Of a stretch of 64,000 nucleotides of DNA, positions 45,301 through 58,783 are shown piece after piece. The stretch covers positions 33,545,884 to 33,609,883 of the forward strand of contig CM074200.1 of NCBI GenBank assembly GCA_037179385.1, given 5' to 3'. The notes under the pieces were generated by a model. That model saw nothing but the letters and a program-made list of their open reading frames with translations. It searched no databases and had not been told where the DNA came from. Within the stretch, counting starts at the first letter, position 1. Each line of letters starts with the position of its first letter. The stretch is from Holothuria scabra. Lineage: Eukaryota > Echinodermata > Holothuroidea > Aspidochirotida > Holothuriidae. The position numbers and the translations under genes are program-made.

Positions 45301-46326
45301 CATTAAATACAACAGAAATGGCCGCGTACAAGCTCTATGGTGTTCATTACGTTGTACAATGACTGGGATTCAGCAGTAACGGTTCAAACGTGAAACAGTT
45401 CAGTGACTCTAGTCTTCTACACCGTCACGAAGCTGTAAGCGTTGAAACCGAATCATGCAGAACAACAAAGCTTTTGCGAGACAATTGCCCGTTTGGAAAT
45501 TTGTGGCAAGTAAATCTGGTAACTCCCGAAAGGCAACAAACACTCATTCTTAGCAAAACCAACTGACCAACTTAGTAGAAGAGGAAATGGAAGTTATAAG
45601 TTTGCAAAAATACTGGCTGTAGTTCAGCTTAAGTTAAACAAGTTAATCTACCCTTTTCTTGAATTGTTCACTAGACCGCGCTGACATCATAGAGCGACTA
45701 CCGATCTATCAAATTTATTAGCTCCGATGCACCATGCTGATAAGTTGGCAGAACGATTATTTAATAATAGTCGCGGTAGGAAAAGAAAAACTAGTTCCTG
45801 CTTGGTCGGCATATTTTGATTAAAGCTTCCTTAATGTAACGAAAAGTAAACCCCGACACCCATGGTATGAGTACGAACTCTCGGAAAGAGCCATCTTCCT
45901 GCTGCTAGTAAGAGGGAATGCAGCTATCCAGACGGATTCGTGCTCTTTTTACATTTGCGTTGTCATAACTTTTTTTTTAGAATATTAGCTAACCGATGCT
46001 GTTGTTAAAGGTTATGAAAATGACAATGAAAATTCATGAAATGAATGAAATCATGAAAATGGGTACTTGATGTAAAAAGCATCAACAATTTAGAAATCAG
46101 CCACAATTTCCACCAAAATGACCCGTTTATAGGGTAATTTTTCCTTCGCACGTAATTGCGAAAAAACATGTGCTAAATATGTAAATCTTGTGACGTGGAG
46201 AGAGGGACAAAACATATATAGCTAATGTTTCCTTACTTTTTGCAACATCCGTTTCAATGAAAGTTGTAATATTAATACAACCAGAAGGATTCATCATGCG
46301 TAAATTGTGTCCTTGAAAACCATATT
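42345..46326. other. Intergenic DNA between tetraspanins, left part
   Basis: No exon is supported. An inverted pair around GGAGGGAATTGTAGTCCCTCC lies near 42400 and a C14 run at 45121-45134. Short frames at 42770-43469 and ATGGCCGCGTAC at 45319 lead nowhere. Confidence 0.4.
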
Positions 46327-47440
46327 CAATCAGTGGGGTCGCCAAGGGGGGGGGGCAGGCGGGGGGCACGTGCCCCTGAAAAATCGTGTGCCCCCCCAAC
46401 TGAGATTTGAGATTTTCAAAAAAAAAAAATATGTCTTCTGTAGTCAGAGTGTGACTATGAATTTTTTAGGATTCGATTCCTCTGTTGAAAAGAAAAGGGA
46501 GTAAATTTTCATGTTTTTCAAATGAAAACATCGCAACAATCCGTGGAAATGCCATTTCTGGCTGTCTGAGGGTTACGTTTTTTTTTTTTTTTTTTCAAAA
46601 TTTTCTTCACAATTCCGACTACGTCAATTGGAGGTGGCGCACAGCTCAGGTAACCCTTCAAGCAGGATTAAGCCTACATTTTTCCTTCAGAGGATCACAT
46701 CTAATTGCCCATCAAATGCCTTTCTTTCTCTTTTTAGTCACGGTGCAGCTCACCTTCCTCGAATTGTCAGCCTGATACGCTCTTCAGAGTAGTTTCACTA
46801 ACGTTTGTGTTGTTACCAAAATAAAATGTTACGCGAAATTGCCCTGTAAGTAATTTTTAGACCAGTGCAAAAACAACCCATTTTAGAAACAACTTTGAAA
46901 CCTTACAAACACACTAAAGACCCAGGAGCTTCCAGGGACCTCGTCCCCTGGACCCCAACTAAAAAACTAACGTTGAAGTGCCCATCAACTTTTTTCTCCA
47001 TGGATCATCTACCCCATTTTCAAAATGTCAGCCGGATCCGCTCTTGGTAGTTGAATCAGTGGTTTTTTACCCAAAGTCTTACTTGAAAGTTACCCTGGAT
47101 GTACCTTTTAGACCAGTGTTAATTCGATAAAATTACCCCTTAAATAACGTCTTTAATACCTCAAAAACACGTTAAAACCCGCGAGCTCCCGGAGCCTTCG
47201 CCCCCTGGACCCCAACCGTTGAGCCTCTCGTCATGTCACCATACCTTTACACATGGTGGTATGAGACTCTTTCTCTCGGAGGGGATGGGCGTTGCCTTTT
47301 TTGCCCGACTCCAGTTCCCCAGATATGGCATAATCTCTGCTCGATTGTGGCACCGACGTCTGCCCGATTCAGCAGGGTGTCGACCATTTGAGGGTTGCGG
47401 CGCCCCCCTCCCCGTACCCCGTCTCGTACGGACATGCATT
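46327..47440. repeat. Composite GC-rich repeat, likely old hAT-like insertion
   Basis: It begins near CAGTGGGGTCGCCAAGG with G10 and carries the GGAAATGCCATTTC module at 46550. Two diverged tandem units follow (about 46697-46968 and 46978-47217), each with GTCAGCC, CGCTCTT, TTTTAGACCAGTG, GAGCT and CCCCTGGACCCCAAC. It ends near CCCCGTCTCGTACGGACATG, the inverse of the 23203 repeat start. The two outer ends do not match each other, so it may be several elements joined. Confidence 0.55.
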
Positions 47441-49645
47441 TTAATCTCGATTACATAATGTTCTTTGGAAAATGGCTGTAGGCAATTTATTTCATTTTTA
47501 TTTTACTCATTTGTTTCTGATGTGTTTTGCAAATTGAATGGAACGCTCAGAAAGTGATATGAACGTGACTCCTCTTTGTCGGGGTATATCAGCCTCTAAA
47601 GTAGGAAGTGTTTGTGTCATTGTTGCGTCACAAAGTCACTCGTCAATATCGAGGGTTGCAACGCCGATCATAAACGACATAACAGTAAACAGCTACCATA
47701 GAGGTATATACAATATTATCTATGGTAATAGCAAGAGGAAGTACAGGCCGGTACTTCATAGTGCCGTTAAAGAACAATTTTTATATTTATTTCCCCTTTT
47801 CGTCTTCTTTTCTCGGTTGCATATTGAATAACCTAGTATTTACTATCTAAGTGACGAATGTCGAAAAGTTTTGGTATCGCATTAGAAAGTCCTTCCAGGG
47901 AGGAGTTATAGCTTAAAAGAAAGGTTTAACGCCAAATCAAGTATAATAGGTTAGGAGATTTCTTTTTCATTGTAGTGAAATTTGCATTGAAATCCAATAT
48001 GTGGTTTTCATGAACATGTAAAGTCGTCACATTTTCAACAAAAACTGAACTTGAAACAAGCAAGCATGACATCATATCCTCACATTAATGGACAGTTTTT
48101 CGTTTTTTGTAAACTTTACAATCAATTTTCTCCTCAACAATACAATATTATCAGAATATGATTGCATAAGTGGCACTAGAACTTTGAAAATGCAGTAACT
48201 GCAGTTATTATTAGACCGTTCAGCCTGATTGATCAACCCCAGTAATAACGTCATCTTCTCATAATATCATATATAGAGTTTTGTATCATTTAAAATTTGG
48301 ATTATTTTTGGCCAAATTATTTTCGAGCAACAAATAACTGAAATCCTGTCCTAGAGAAATTAATTTAATGAAAAGATAGCAACTATACTGTAGTAATTTC
48401 AATGATGTATTATTTGTTATCTATTGTTTTAAAAGGATTAAAAATTATTAGGTAAGTAACGATGAATATTTCCCCTTTAATTTTAATATGCAGTGTATAG
48501 CCAATTACTCGTTTGACCGCACTGGGTTGCCAATTTTTCTTCTTTAAATAGTATGTGACATGTATTCAGTATCAAATACAGTTCCTATGGTAAAGGATTT
48601 ATGAAAATAAATCTTTCTACTTCACTCTCAACGAGACCATTGAATTTTAAACTATACCCCCCCCCCCCCTTCTGAAAGTAGGCTTTATTGCAAGGTTTGG
48701 TTTAATAATACAGTAGAAACGTGTATTAACGTGTTTCAATCCTGCGAAAACTTAAAGGTACATAAATGGATAAGTAGATTTTATTTATGGCAGGCGAGAT
48801 ATGGGTGGCGAAACCGTTGGAGGAGGAACATGCCGCACAAGTGAGAGATTGCTCGCTGACTTTAATTTCTACATTTTTTTTTTGGAGGGGGGGGGGGTGG
48901 GAAGAACTGATGAGGTAAGTTAGTAACCAAGTAAAATTCTCTCCAACTTAAAATTTGGGCACTCTCACAAAAGATACAAAAATCAAACCGTAAAATAAAA
49001 ACAAAGTAAAAACGAGAAAACTAGAAAATGGAACATATAAGGGATACGGGTTTTTGCTCTTCCTGGAATGAATTTCACTCTTCTTGGAGTCAGTTTCACT
49101 TTACTTGGAGTGAAGCAACATGGTTTGAATTCTCACACTCTTCACTCTGTCCGTGACTAAGTTCATTCTTTAGTTGTAAGAGTATGAGAGAACACTTCAC
49201 ATGTTATGCAGGATAACAATCAAATACATAACTCTAAGATCACTCAAACTGGGTTTCTCGGTATTCCTTTAATTATAGGCCTATAGGTTCACTGTGGTTC
49301 AAAATATGTATGAAGAGTGCCTACGCAATAGTTATTCTTAAAAGATGCATACATTTTGCCCATGAATGTTATTCTTCTGATGGAATGATTGGTAAACTAA
49401 CAACGAAGAAGAATAACAACAACAAGACCAGGAAACAAGGAAAGGCTCAAGAACAACAGAAGTATTTAAATTAGAAGACGTTTCAGGAAAGATCTATAAG
49501 TTACAATGAAAAGCGAAAGTCAACAATCTTTCCAAAGGGTCAATAAATATAAAATTAAACCAAGTATAATTTATAATGATATTCTGTACTGCACGATAGG
49601 CCGCAATATGTATATAGCTGTTTAATGAAGATATCCTGGACGTGG
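47441..49645. other. Intergenic DNA
   Basis: C13 at 48657-48669 and G11 at 48887-48897; otherwise AT-rich with no exon. ACTTGGAGT-like words recur at 49060-49120 as a short imperfect repeat. Confidence 0.4.
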
Positions 49646-49681
49646 TCATACCGCGGACTTCAAAAAACGGAACCTACTGTC

Positions 49682-49821
49682 ATTGTGCTTCGTGCTCAGA
49701 ATAAGCAATGGAGTTGGGAAAGCAAACCAGTGAGCCACAACTGATAAAAAGGCCGTGGCCAGTCTGGTTGAACCGGCGACTGATTGAAAACTGGGCCGTA
49801 AAACCCCCTTAACTAACTAAA
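49682..49821. repeat. Dispersed repeat, CGTAAAACCCCC ... TAACTAACTAA end
   Basis: It matches 53381-53503: ATTGTGCTT, AACAATGGAGT, GGAAA, CAAACCA..TGA, CACAACTG, AAAAAG.CGTGGCCAG and GG.CGTAAAACCCC are shared in order. It ends with TTAACTAACTAA, the inverse of the TTAGTTAGTT that starts the elements at 36976 and 52471. Confidence 0.65.
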
Positions 49822-49970
49822 TTAATCAGTATATGAAATGCTCATAAACCCCCTGGACTTCTGAATAATTTTACTAACAGAATCATTCAGGATCACGACA
49901 TTGGTTGATACTTGTTGGCATATAAAGAGCATGCACAGGGAAAAAATACGCGTGCATTATAGGTTTTGCG

Positions 49971-50073
49971 CGTCACGGCGATCTCAGGATGGCAGGCGGA
50001 ATGTAGACCAATTAGAAGTCTACATTCAATGGAAATCGCGCCTCGTCAGCTCTTTTGTCAAGCAGCCGTGACG
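49971..50073. repeat. 103-bp nested palindrome
   Basis: Outer arms CGTCACGGC (49971-49979) and GCCGTGACG (50065-50073), and inner arms GAATGTAGAC (49999-50008) and GTCTACATTC (50018-50027), are exact inverted pairs. No flanking duplication found. It could be a small foldback element or a structured site. Confidence 0.6.
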
Positions 50074-52470
50074 TTTCATTTGTCTCTTAACATGAATGAG
50101 TCTATTAGTTCATAGCACCTGTAGCACAACGACACCACCTACGTTGGATATTATAGTACTTGTTGACTTTGCCCAAACAGCAACGATAAAGATCCTTTCC
50201 ATATAAACCTGCCTTAACAAATAAGCTTCAAGCCAAAACAACTTATATGGTGAGGTATTTCTAAACTTAGCTCAGATGCTTTCAAAATAAGGAGGTAAAA
50301 TCAAACCCATCATTTATAGGATTTCTGTGTAGGTATCTAGATGGAGCTTTTCTTACGTCACAAGGCCGGCCAACTGCATGTAGCTACTCTGCTTCACTAT
50401 CGTTGTCACTGCCCCGTGGCGGTAGCTAGGCCTGTCCTCGGAGCGATTTTTCACGATCCGCATATAGAATTACGACAATACTTCAATACGATCCAGACAC
50501 ATTGCCAGCCAAAAAAAAAAAGCGTACTGTAGGGTAGCGAAATAGTGTCCATGCGCCGACAACGGTTATTTTGGGAAACTTCGATCAAACGCGAAAAGTA
50601 CAGGTAATGGAAACCCCCGTAGACTAGAGATCAGCGGTAAAAGAGGTTAGCTCGCTGTTAGCCTAGGCAACGCCGTTCCACATCTCACTCTGGTCTGTGA
50701 GTGAGCTATAATGCAATGTTAGTTTTTATTCTCTTCCTCCATTTCTAGCATCGAAGTAAAGCCAACGAAACTGGATTATTTTCGGCATTCCGATCCCGGG
50801 CTTTGCTACGTTCGAAGGGTGCATGGGGTCAAACGTTACTCCCGAATACTCGTAAGCCACTCTGTCCCATTGTCATGTACAGATTGGAGAAATGTAGATA
50901 GCCACAAGAAGAATTAGTTGTATCTTCCTCGCAGGTTTCGTAGGTAGAATGTAGACAATATTTCCAGTACAATAAGTAAGACAAATGCATAATTCGGGAG
51001 TTGCTGCGGGTCGTTCATTGCAATAGTAAAATGCCAGTAAAACACCAAAATGCACCCGCAAAAACCCTAACTTATAATCCTGTAATTGCCAGTTGGAAAG
51101 GAATTTTTGCCTTAGAACTTCTCCATGGTATAGGGAGATGCACATACATGGACCTGGACCGTTGCCAGGGCTGGGTATTGGACAGGTGCCGAAGCCCCCT
51201 TAACATTCTCACCCACAGACATGTTGAAGTAGCCATTGACTACCCCCCCCCCCCGCCATTTTGTCCCAATCAGAAGGCTTTTCGCCCCCCCCCCCCTCCC
51301 CCAGCCAGTCCCATTCAGTAGGCCTTACGTACTTTGTCTGGCTGCGAGACTGATGTACAACGGAGTTTTCAATTGTGATAAGCACCTACAATACCATTGG
51401 GTGCGCTCAGCACTGTACATGAACGAAATTTCATCTTCGGTTATGTTGTGGTTAACACGGAAGGTTCACCCGATAACTGCAGAAATGATATACCTTCCGC
51501 TGTAGTTCACATCCTATAAAATCCGATTTAAGGGTACCCTATATGACTGCCAATAAATAGTCAATATAGCCTACACTGGGGTACCGTTGTAAAGGCGGAA
51601 CAAGAAGTAAGATCATTACACGTAGTGTAAACCGTATTTAAATTACTATCTGGTTTTACGATGTAACATTTACGCTTTTTAAACATGGTAGATCTATGAT
51701 GTATCCAAGACCCAAAAGAAACTTTCAAACTTACCTTAATGAAACGTAGGTGCTGGTAGAAAGGGGGAATCCTGGCCTCAGAATGTTTGGTTAAACAGGC
51801 TAGAACCGGTAAAAGATGACCAAATATTGGATGCAGAAGTTTTTTTTTACCTACGTCACACTTTGTTTAGCAAGAGTATCACTTCAGTTAGATAGGGAGT
51901 ATCACTTCAGACAGTTGTGTAGCGTATGAATTTGAAATGAGGAAGCGCTGATCGAGAGCTCTGTACCTTGTGTTCATGGAATATATCAAGTGTGACGTAT
52001 GTGTGTATACCTTATTTCAATTGTAATATAATCTAAATCATTCTTAGGCACTTAGGTCACTGTGAACTGGTACTCTGAGTGTACAGCTTTACGCCCATTC
52101 AAGGGTTTCGTTTTGCTGGTTACGAGCAGACTCGAGATTTGCTTGACCGAATCCTTACAAAGCTTCAAGTAGATTAAACAATTAATATATGACTCAGCTC
52201 GACGTAGTAGTAGTGTCAAGCTGTCTTTCAGTAAGAATTTACGGTATGTGGGAATCATATTAAAAGTAGCCTAGTCTATACATTATGATGTATGAAAAGT
52301 TTCCGTTGATCGCAACGTCTATTGGGCGATATATTGTTATATGTAGCGTGCACTGTAAGATCTTTTCAAATTAACTTAATAAAACTGACACCCACGTTTA
52401 TATTTTTCTTTGTCCAAGTGATGTAAGTCATAAACTGAACAACTGAATGTGACACGCGGGTCCGAGTCGG
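50074..52470. other. Intergenic DNA
   Basis: Two C12 runs (51243-51254, 51285-51296) lie 30 bases apart. No supported exon or recognised element. Confidence 0.4.
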
Positions 52471-53503
52471 TTAGTTAGTTGGATGGGGTTTATCGACACA
52501 CCCAATACGAATGTCACTGTTTTATAGTGTCACTAAGTTAAGTAAGGGTTTTTTGAGGTGAAAACTACCTTCAAAAAGTAAAACGGGTCCGAATCGCAAT
52601 TGGGTGTCATTAAAACTAGGGGTATACGGCCTGACGGCACTGCTTTAAAATATGCCAGACTTAAATAACCCTTTCAAACAAAATAATAAAATAAAAAAAA
52701 AAAAACCCATGTGAAATTACCACTGGACCTACTCTGTTTTACAATCGCCCTATTGCAAACTCAATGCCCTGGCAGGCTTCAAGAGGATTTTTTCATACAG
52801 GCGCACGGCTAAGTGGCTAAGTAATACAACCCCTTTTCTCCTCAGAAATTCGGACAAAATTTTTTTCAGACAGATTATAATGAAGAATGTAATTCCGACA
52901 ATTTTTCCTTGGTCAAACCGGATTGAGTGAGTTCATGGGAAAAAAATATTGTAAATTTATGACGCTACTCTTCCTGATAATTTCCTGACTTCCGATATGT
53001 ACCAGTTTCCGGTGGCGCTATAAAATAAGCCCAAGAGGGACCTTTTTCGACGGGAGGGACGGGCAGAATTAAACCAGAAACTTTTACAAGGGCTTCGGGC
53101 GACCGAAAGAATGTCTTCGAAAAGTTGTAGCCTACAAATCGGATACCAAAAATTTGGTGATTAGGCTTTCATAAAACTTATGAATAAGATCAAGGGAACC
53201 GATATTGCTTAGTGACGTCGTCTTGACCCCATATTTCATCGAAACAATCACCTGTCAATTACGAAATTGGAAAGTTCCTCCTAAGGAAGTTAGTCTATAG
53301 GAAGGGTACCGTTACTCTACGAAGGTTTATTCATTCGAAAGCTCACCAGTCGCTTTAAAAATAGTGCCTTACACTGCTATATTGTGCTTGGAGCATGGCA
53401 TAACAATGGAGTAGGAAAACCAATCTACTGACCACAACTGGGAAAAAGACGTGGCCAGCTCGATTTTGGTTAGAAACTGGGGCGTAAAACCCCATCAAAC
53501 TCA
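52471..53503. mobile_element. ~1.03-kb element with inverted ends
   Basis: The left end AGTTGGATGGGGTTTATCGA and the complement of the right end AGTTTGATGGGGTTTTACGC match at 17 of 21 positions including the next base. Its left end matches the repeat at 36976 and its right end the repeat at 49682, which supports one family with two ends. No ORF and no sure target duplication. Confidence 0.55.
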
Positions 53504-54485
53504 CAAATTGTCGCCATTGACCAAGGATGGAGATCCTAGGGGATGAATAGGTGAATGCCTTTTGCTAAAAGGGTGCTAGATATGATGAAGGTATCCATAC
53601 AAAAGTGTGGTGGAAGTTTGGGTTCCGTGAATATTACAAACAGGAAGAGACTAGACGATGGAGTGTCTTTAAAATGTTTCTGGTTTGTATTTTAATTTTC
53701 CTGGTAACATTGTAGAAAAGGTTAGCTTGAGGAAGAATCCGTGAAGAAGTGTCTATTGTGTACATGTTCTGCCCAGAACCGTGCCCTTTCACTCCGAAAA
53801 GCTTGGAGATACCTGGTACTGGTCTTTGTTTATTAACCAGTAAGAGGACGGTCAAGTCCTATTTTTGACCTTCAGAAACATCTTCTTATAAAAGGAACAT
53901 GGCATACGTGATCTAGCTTACAATAGGCTATCTGTGAAATAATTCACAAAGAAATTTACAAATGACGAGGCCAATTTTAGAGATTGTGGTGAAGTAAACT
54001 TTTGGAGTAACCGCTCCATTTATTTTGGACGTTGAACAAGGCTACCCGGCGGACAATTATAAATATAACAAGAAGCTGCTGTACATGCATGACACACCAC
54101 CCTTCCCGTATTGAAAAGGCTTTGATTTTGAGTGTTATGTATTAGCACCCTCTTCCAAAAGTGAGTGGCGACATCACGCCCATGGTTGCAGGAAGAAAGC
54201 AAGTTGGATTTTTTTTAAAAAAAAAAAGATACAGCAAATAATCTATCAATGCAAAATTCAAACCATGTCTTTTAAATTTATGGATAAAACCACAAGGATT
54301 CTAAACCAATGGATTAAAATTGTAACGATACAACATGGTTCGAAATGAGTCCTGGGTAGGACGTTAAACTGCATTAGGTTGTGAAGTTTTTTAAACGTGG
54401 GAATAATGAGGTTACCCTTTGCCACAAGTGCCTTCGAAGCACCCTTGGGCAAGGTGTATCTGTATTTGCCCAGTGATTTTAAAGT
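53504..54485. other. Intergenic DNA
   Basis: Nothing recognised. An A-run of 11 at 54218 is preceded by a T-run. Confidence 0.4.
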
Positions 54486-54605
54486 GTTGTTACCTTCGGG
54501 CGTGTTGTTGCCTTCGGTTGTGTCGTTGTCTTCGGGCTTGGTGTTGCCCTTAGGCGTTTCACTTGTTGCCTCCGGGCGTGGGATGGCCTTCGGGCGTGGT
54601 GTGGG
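54486..54605. repeat. GC-rich minisatellite, CCTTCGGGCGTG units
   Basis: Variants of TTGCCTTCGGGCGTG recur at about 54490, 54508, 54527, 54545, 54567 and 54590, with irregular 18-24-base spacing. It is open in several frames on both strands, giving low-complexity peptides; this is a result of the repeat, not evidence of a gene. Confidence 0.7.
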
Positions 54606-54739
54606 ACGTTCTTGGTTTTTGTTGTCTGGGGGTTTGGTGTGGGATTGGTGTCGGGAGGTGGTTGGTGCTGAAGGCCGTTGTGGGTGAGTTGGCGGGTTGT
54701 TTCGAAGTGGGTGGACAAACCTTTTATTCCGTGTTTTGT

Positions 54740-57700
54740 ATGTGGATGGTCGATGGTTAGCATTTGTGTTTTTGTCCGACCAGTTTGAGTTGTCTGTTTT
54801 GTTGCTACGTGCCTGTTTCTATGTATGTTTTAAAGAGAACGAGTGGTTTTCTAACATTAAATGGAAAAGCTAAGTGTTGGGACATTTGTGTAACTGGGTT
54901 GATTACAGTGGCAATGGGAAACTAAATATAAAATGGATATGTGCTGCATAAGAGCCTTGTGTGTTCCTGCGTAATGCAATACGTGCATGACTCACTTGAA
55001 AAATATTTCGTTGATTTGTAATGTAGGTAGTAGGTAAAATTTATTGCCCTACATTAAAAATACGATGAACACAAATCGTATAGAACAAACAGATCACTCG
55101 AGAGATATTCTTATAAAAAATATCGTTGTTAAAACTTCTTGTTAAAATTTCCATTGGAAACACACACATAAATCCACATTTTTTCACAGATTATTATTTT
55201 TTTGCATTACAAAGTTTGAAGCGACGTTGTGAGTTTACAAAAAGGAAAAACATTAAATTATACTTTATCCTATGTTTCTCTTTATCCATGAAATTGCAGC
55301 GAGTGAATCGATGTATTGAAAAATACAAATCGAAACTGCAAACTGATAGTTATAATGTCTGGAACTAACCTAAACAGCTTAAATCGGTAGATTTTTGAAG
55401 GCCCTTTTTCAAAAACAGCCCTCATTATAGACCGTTAAATAACTAACCTGGTATTGAATATGCAATAGTATTGAGGTGCCACATGGTTAAAAACATTCCA
55501 TACCACTCAGACTTAGGTATCCTCACTGTGCATCAGGGGCTCGATAACACTAACTTACTTGTGTGCTCTCAAAACTGCTTTCCTTTACTACTGAAAATGT
55601 CACTGTCTTCCACTCTTTGGTACTTACTGCTAACACTCTTCTAGCCTTCGCGTAGCCACTAACCCCTGTTTCTCTTACTATGTAGTTAACGTGAACTCAT
55701 ATTGCACAGTCATTGTGAGAAAGTACGACGGCAGGCATAGTACAGTGTGTACATACAGGGAGTTGTGGTATAAACGACCACACACTAACGCTTGTCTTGT
55801 TCTCTTGTGTTCATTGTGCCAACTCGATCAGCTGTTTTACACCTTCGTTCTGATTGGTCTGTTCAACAGATGGCCCATGAGAGTTTGAATAATGTTTGTG
55901 TGGAGCACATTTTCTAATTCCTCAAGTTTAGACGTTATTTCCGCTAGAATTTAAAGGCTGATGCCGGATTTTTCAGCATAAACCTTACTTTTTCTCATTT
56001 ATTGTTCAAATGGTCGTCTCAGACAAGTGACTTAAATTTTAAACTAAAATTTTTAATATATTTTCCTTTTTGCAATCTCACGGCATCCCTTTAAGTGTTA
56101 CTAATGAGCACGGTTGTACCCCATGATGTGGATGAGGAAGTTGTTTTCTATCAAAGGTACTCCCGGTCCATGGCTAAATTAGAAAACTAAAGTTGCAACT
56201 TTGCAATTCTGAACTGTTCGCACCAACCTATTCTGGTGCTTCACTTTTTTACTTGTTAAAATTCTGTTTAAAAAAGATCACATGCTCCAATAATATTAGA
56301 GAAACCTTGCCTTTAAAAAGATACTCAGATCAGGGAGCTGACATTGGTAGCTCCCCATATACTCTAGATCAGCATTCGGCCGTGCAGGGAGTTGTCAATG
56401 CTTCTTAATTTATCATCGATGCATCCCTCAATTTCAACATGAAAGTCTAGTCCTTCGATATGTACTCGTAAGTAAATGCTGACATTTTATTGAACGGAAT
56501 GTGACTGAGACCATGGGGCTCCGTACTACTAGCTGCACACTGAGACTTTTATCTGTCAATGTCACAGACAGTATACGGTAACTTGATAAACGCTCTCTGT
56601 ATAAGTACATGCAGGTGCATTGGTGTATCTAGAAATTTTTACCGGAGACGCAAGCACCCAAATTTTCCGAATACCAATTTTTTGAGCTCGTAATTTTCTG
56701 CGGGCGCGAAGCGCTTTGAACTGTTGAAAGATTTTACCCTTTTAAGTAAATGTCTAAAAAATATGGAACTTGTAGAATTTTGGGGGAAAATTTTAGGTTA
56801 TGGATTCCCTATATAGAGAAACGTGAACGTTGGGGAATTACTGAAGAATCTGCATTTCTTACTGGCAAGTGTGAGATTGCATTGGGACTTAAATTGGATA
56901 AGAGTAAAGAGACATTAAAGCAACTCGATTTAAAAATTTTACAACTACATAAGAAAGTGTGTAACGCCCTTCCTTATAAGACATGCATTTTTTCAAAAAT
57001 TGGACAAGCAGTTATCTGTCTACACTGATCAATATGTTTATTTGAAGAGAACTTTATACACTACATATCACTATATATACATCATATACATCATGCCGTA
57101 ATATACATCATTATTGTTTGGTATGTCAATCCGGGGTATCGTTTTGTCCGGAGTGCAGGGGAGACGTAAGTTTTTTTTATATACGCAAACAAGTTTTGTT
57201 CGCTCCAACAATACAGAAATAATGAGGTGTCGTCAGGGATTTTAATTTTCTTAAATGAATGTTTACTGAGATAAATTTTTTCTTACTGGGTATGGTTTAT
57301 CAGATTTCACAATTCTATGAGTTCACTCGTCAAGCCTATTGTGCACGGCAATTATACATTAAGTAAAAAAATCAAATTTAAATATGAAAGTTCTCAATGC
57401 TTTCCAAAATATTGGTCATCATTGGCGGTCCAGTTTCTGCCACCAAAGAAACAGATTAACGTGGAACAAAATTTCATGTTTTACACTGTCTTTGTGCTGT
57501 ACGCTGTTCTTGTGTATATCTTTGTATGAAAATCCTTGCAATTATTGTTCTCTCTCGTGGTCTAATTAAAACCTCCTTAGAGAAATTCTGCTGCTTACAT
57601 TTAATTCTGCAATTTCCTTTCTCAAAATGAAAAAGATGTGAGAAAAACTTTACGATATTCATTGTCTCCTTGACTAGGCTATTTGGACTTGGATGGTTCA

Positions 57701-58783
57701 AAATTTTAAGAGTCTCTTGTCCCTTGAGAGCGGTTTCATCTGAATATTGCTGTAGCTGTTCGGAAATGTGAGTAGTTATCAAATCTAAACTAGTCACAAA
57801 TTCATATTTTTGATATAAATGCTTTGGTTTGATGAGTAATTAGCACTTCGCATCTTTTACATAATCTTTGTTTACCTATCACAGAACTATGTGTAACCTC
57901 AAGTAAAATTAAACTTGGTTGTCGACCTGCTTGGACGGTAAATTCGTAGTGATTTACCTTACGCAGACAGAGTAGTGGAGACAGGAGTAGAAAGTAAGAC
58001 GGGTTCAAATGTTTCACGTGAAAATAAATACAAAACGAAGGAAAACTGAACATTACAAAAGCAATCTTTTCCCAACACAAATTCACAGATTGTCTGAAAA
58101 TTTGGATGCCATGTGATTAAACTAGTCTGTTCTTGGAAAGTAGCCTTTCTCAGGCTAGATGAGGGATAAACTCGGTCAGCGAATCATTCTTAGAAATAGC
58201 CTAGGATACACGTCTAATTCTTAAATAGTTCATTCATACTTGTGTTTTGTCAGGTCCGATGTCTTGGGTGTTTCTTTTTAATAGTGGTTGTTGCCATACA
58301 CAGCTTCTGGACCTTTTTGGCGGTTCCAACACCAAATTATGAACGAAGAGTCCAGATATCCGTGGTCTACGTAGCCCTCACCTCCTCAACTTCATTTTGA
58401 AACAGATTTTGCAAGATGAAAACCGATTTACCCTCATTCGTCCTTGCAGAATAAAAATCAGGCGACCAAGCGGTTGTTTCCACCTATTTATTTTACCTCT
58501 AGACCATAAATCAATATTACACTTATTTGATTGAATGTCACCTGCGTAGTATTGATTTCGTCTACGTGAGGAGTTATAAGTGTAAAACTTGCACACAAGA
58601 CTATCCTTCAAAAGCAACTGTGGAGTTCCCCATTCTTCGTTATAAATCGACTCTCATATGCATCCATTTTGGTTTAAAATTTTACCATCTTACAATTCTT
58701 GAGAGTTCATAAGGAATGTGAGACTCGAATTTTCCGAGTGTATGAGGGGCTGATTTTATACCATTCAAAACAGCTATATTCCT
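54740..58783. other. Intergenic DNA right of the minisatellite
   Basis: No exon supported. A plus-strand frame at 56750-57028 (92 codons) is protein-like but has no known domain. The 3' UTR of tetraspanin B should occupy the right end; a minus-strand AATAAA is present near 58491. Confidence 0.4.

Noticed and set aside
45319..45361. ATG frame beginning MAAYKLYG
   Set aside because: It stops after 14 codons and has no donor site or neighbouring exon.
54397..54763. Overlapping open frames on both strands at the minisatellite
   Set aside because: Openness follows from the GC-rich repeat; the peptides are low-complexity and differ by frame.
56750..57028. 92-codon plus-strand frame
   Set aside because: No family resemblance and no splice or promoter evidence; flanking DNA looks repetitive.
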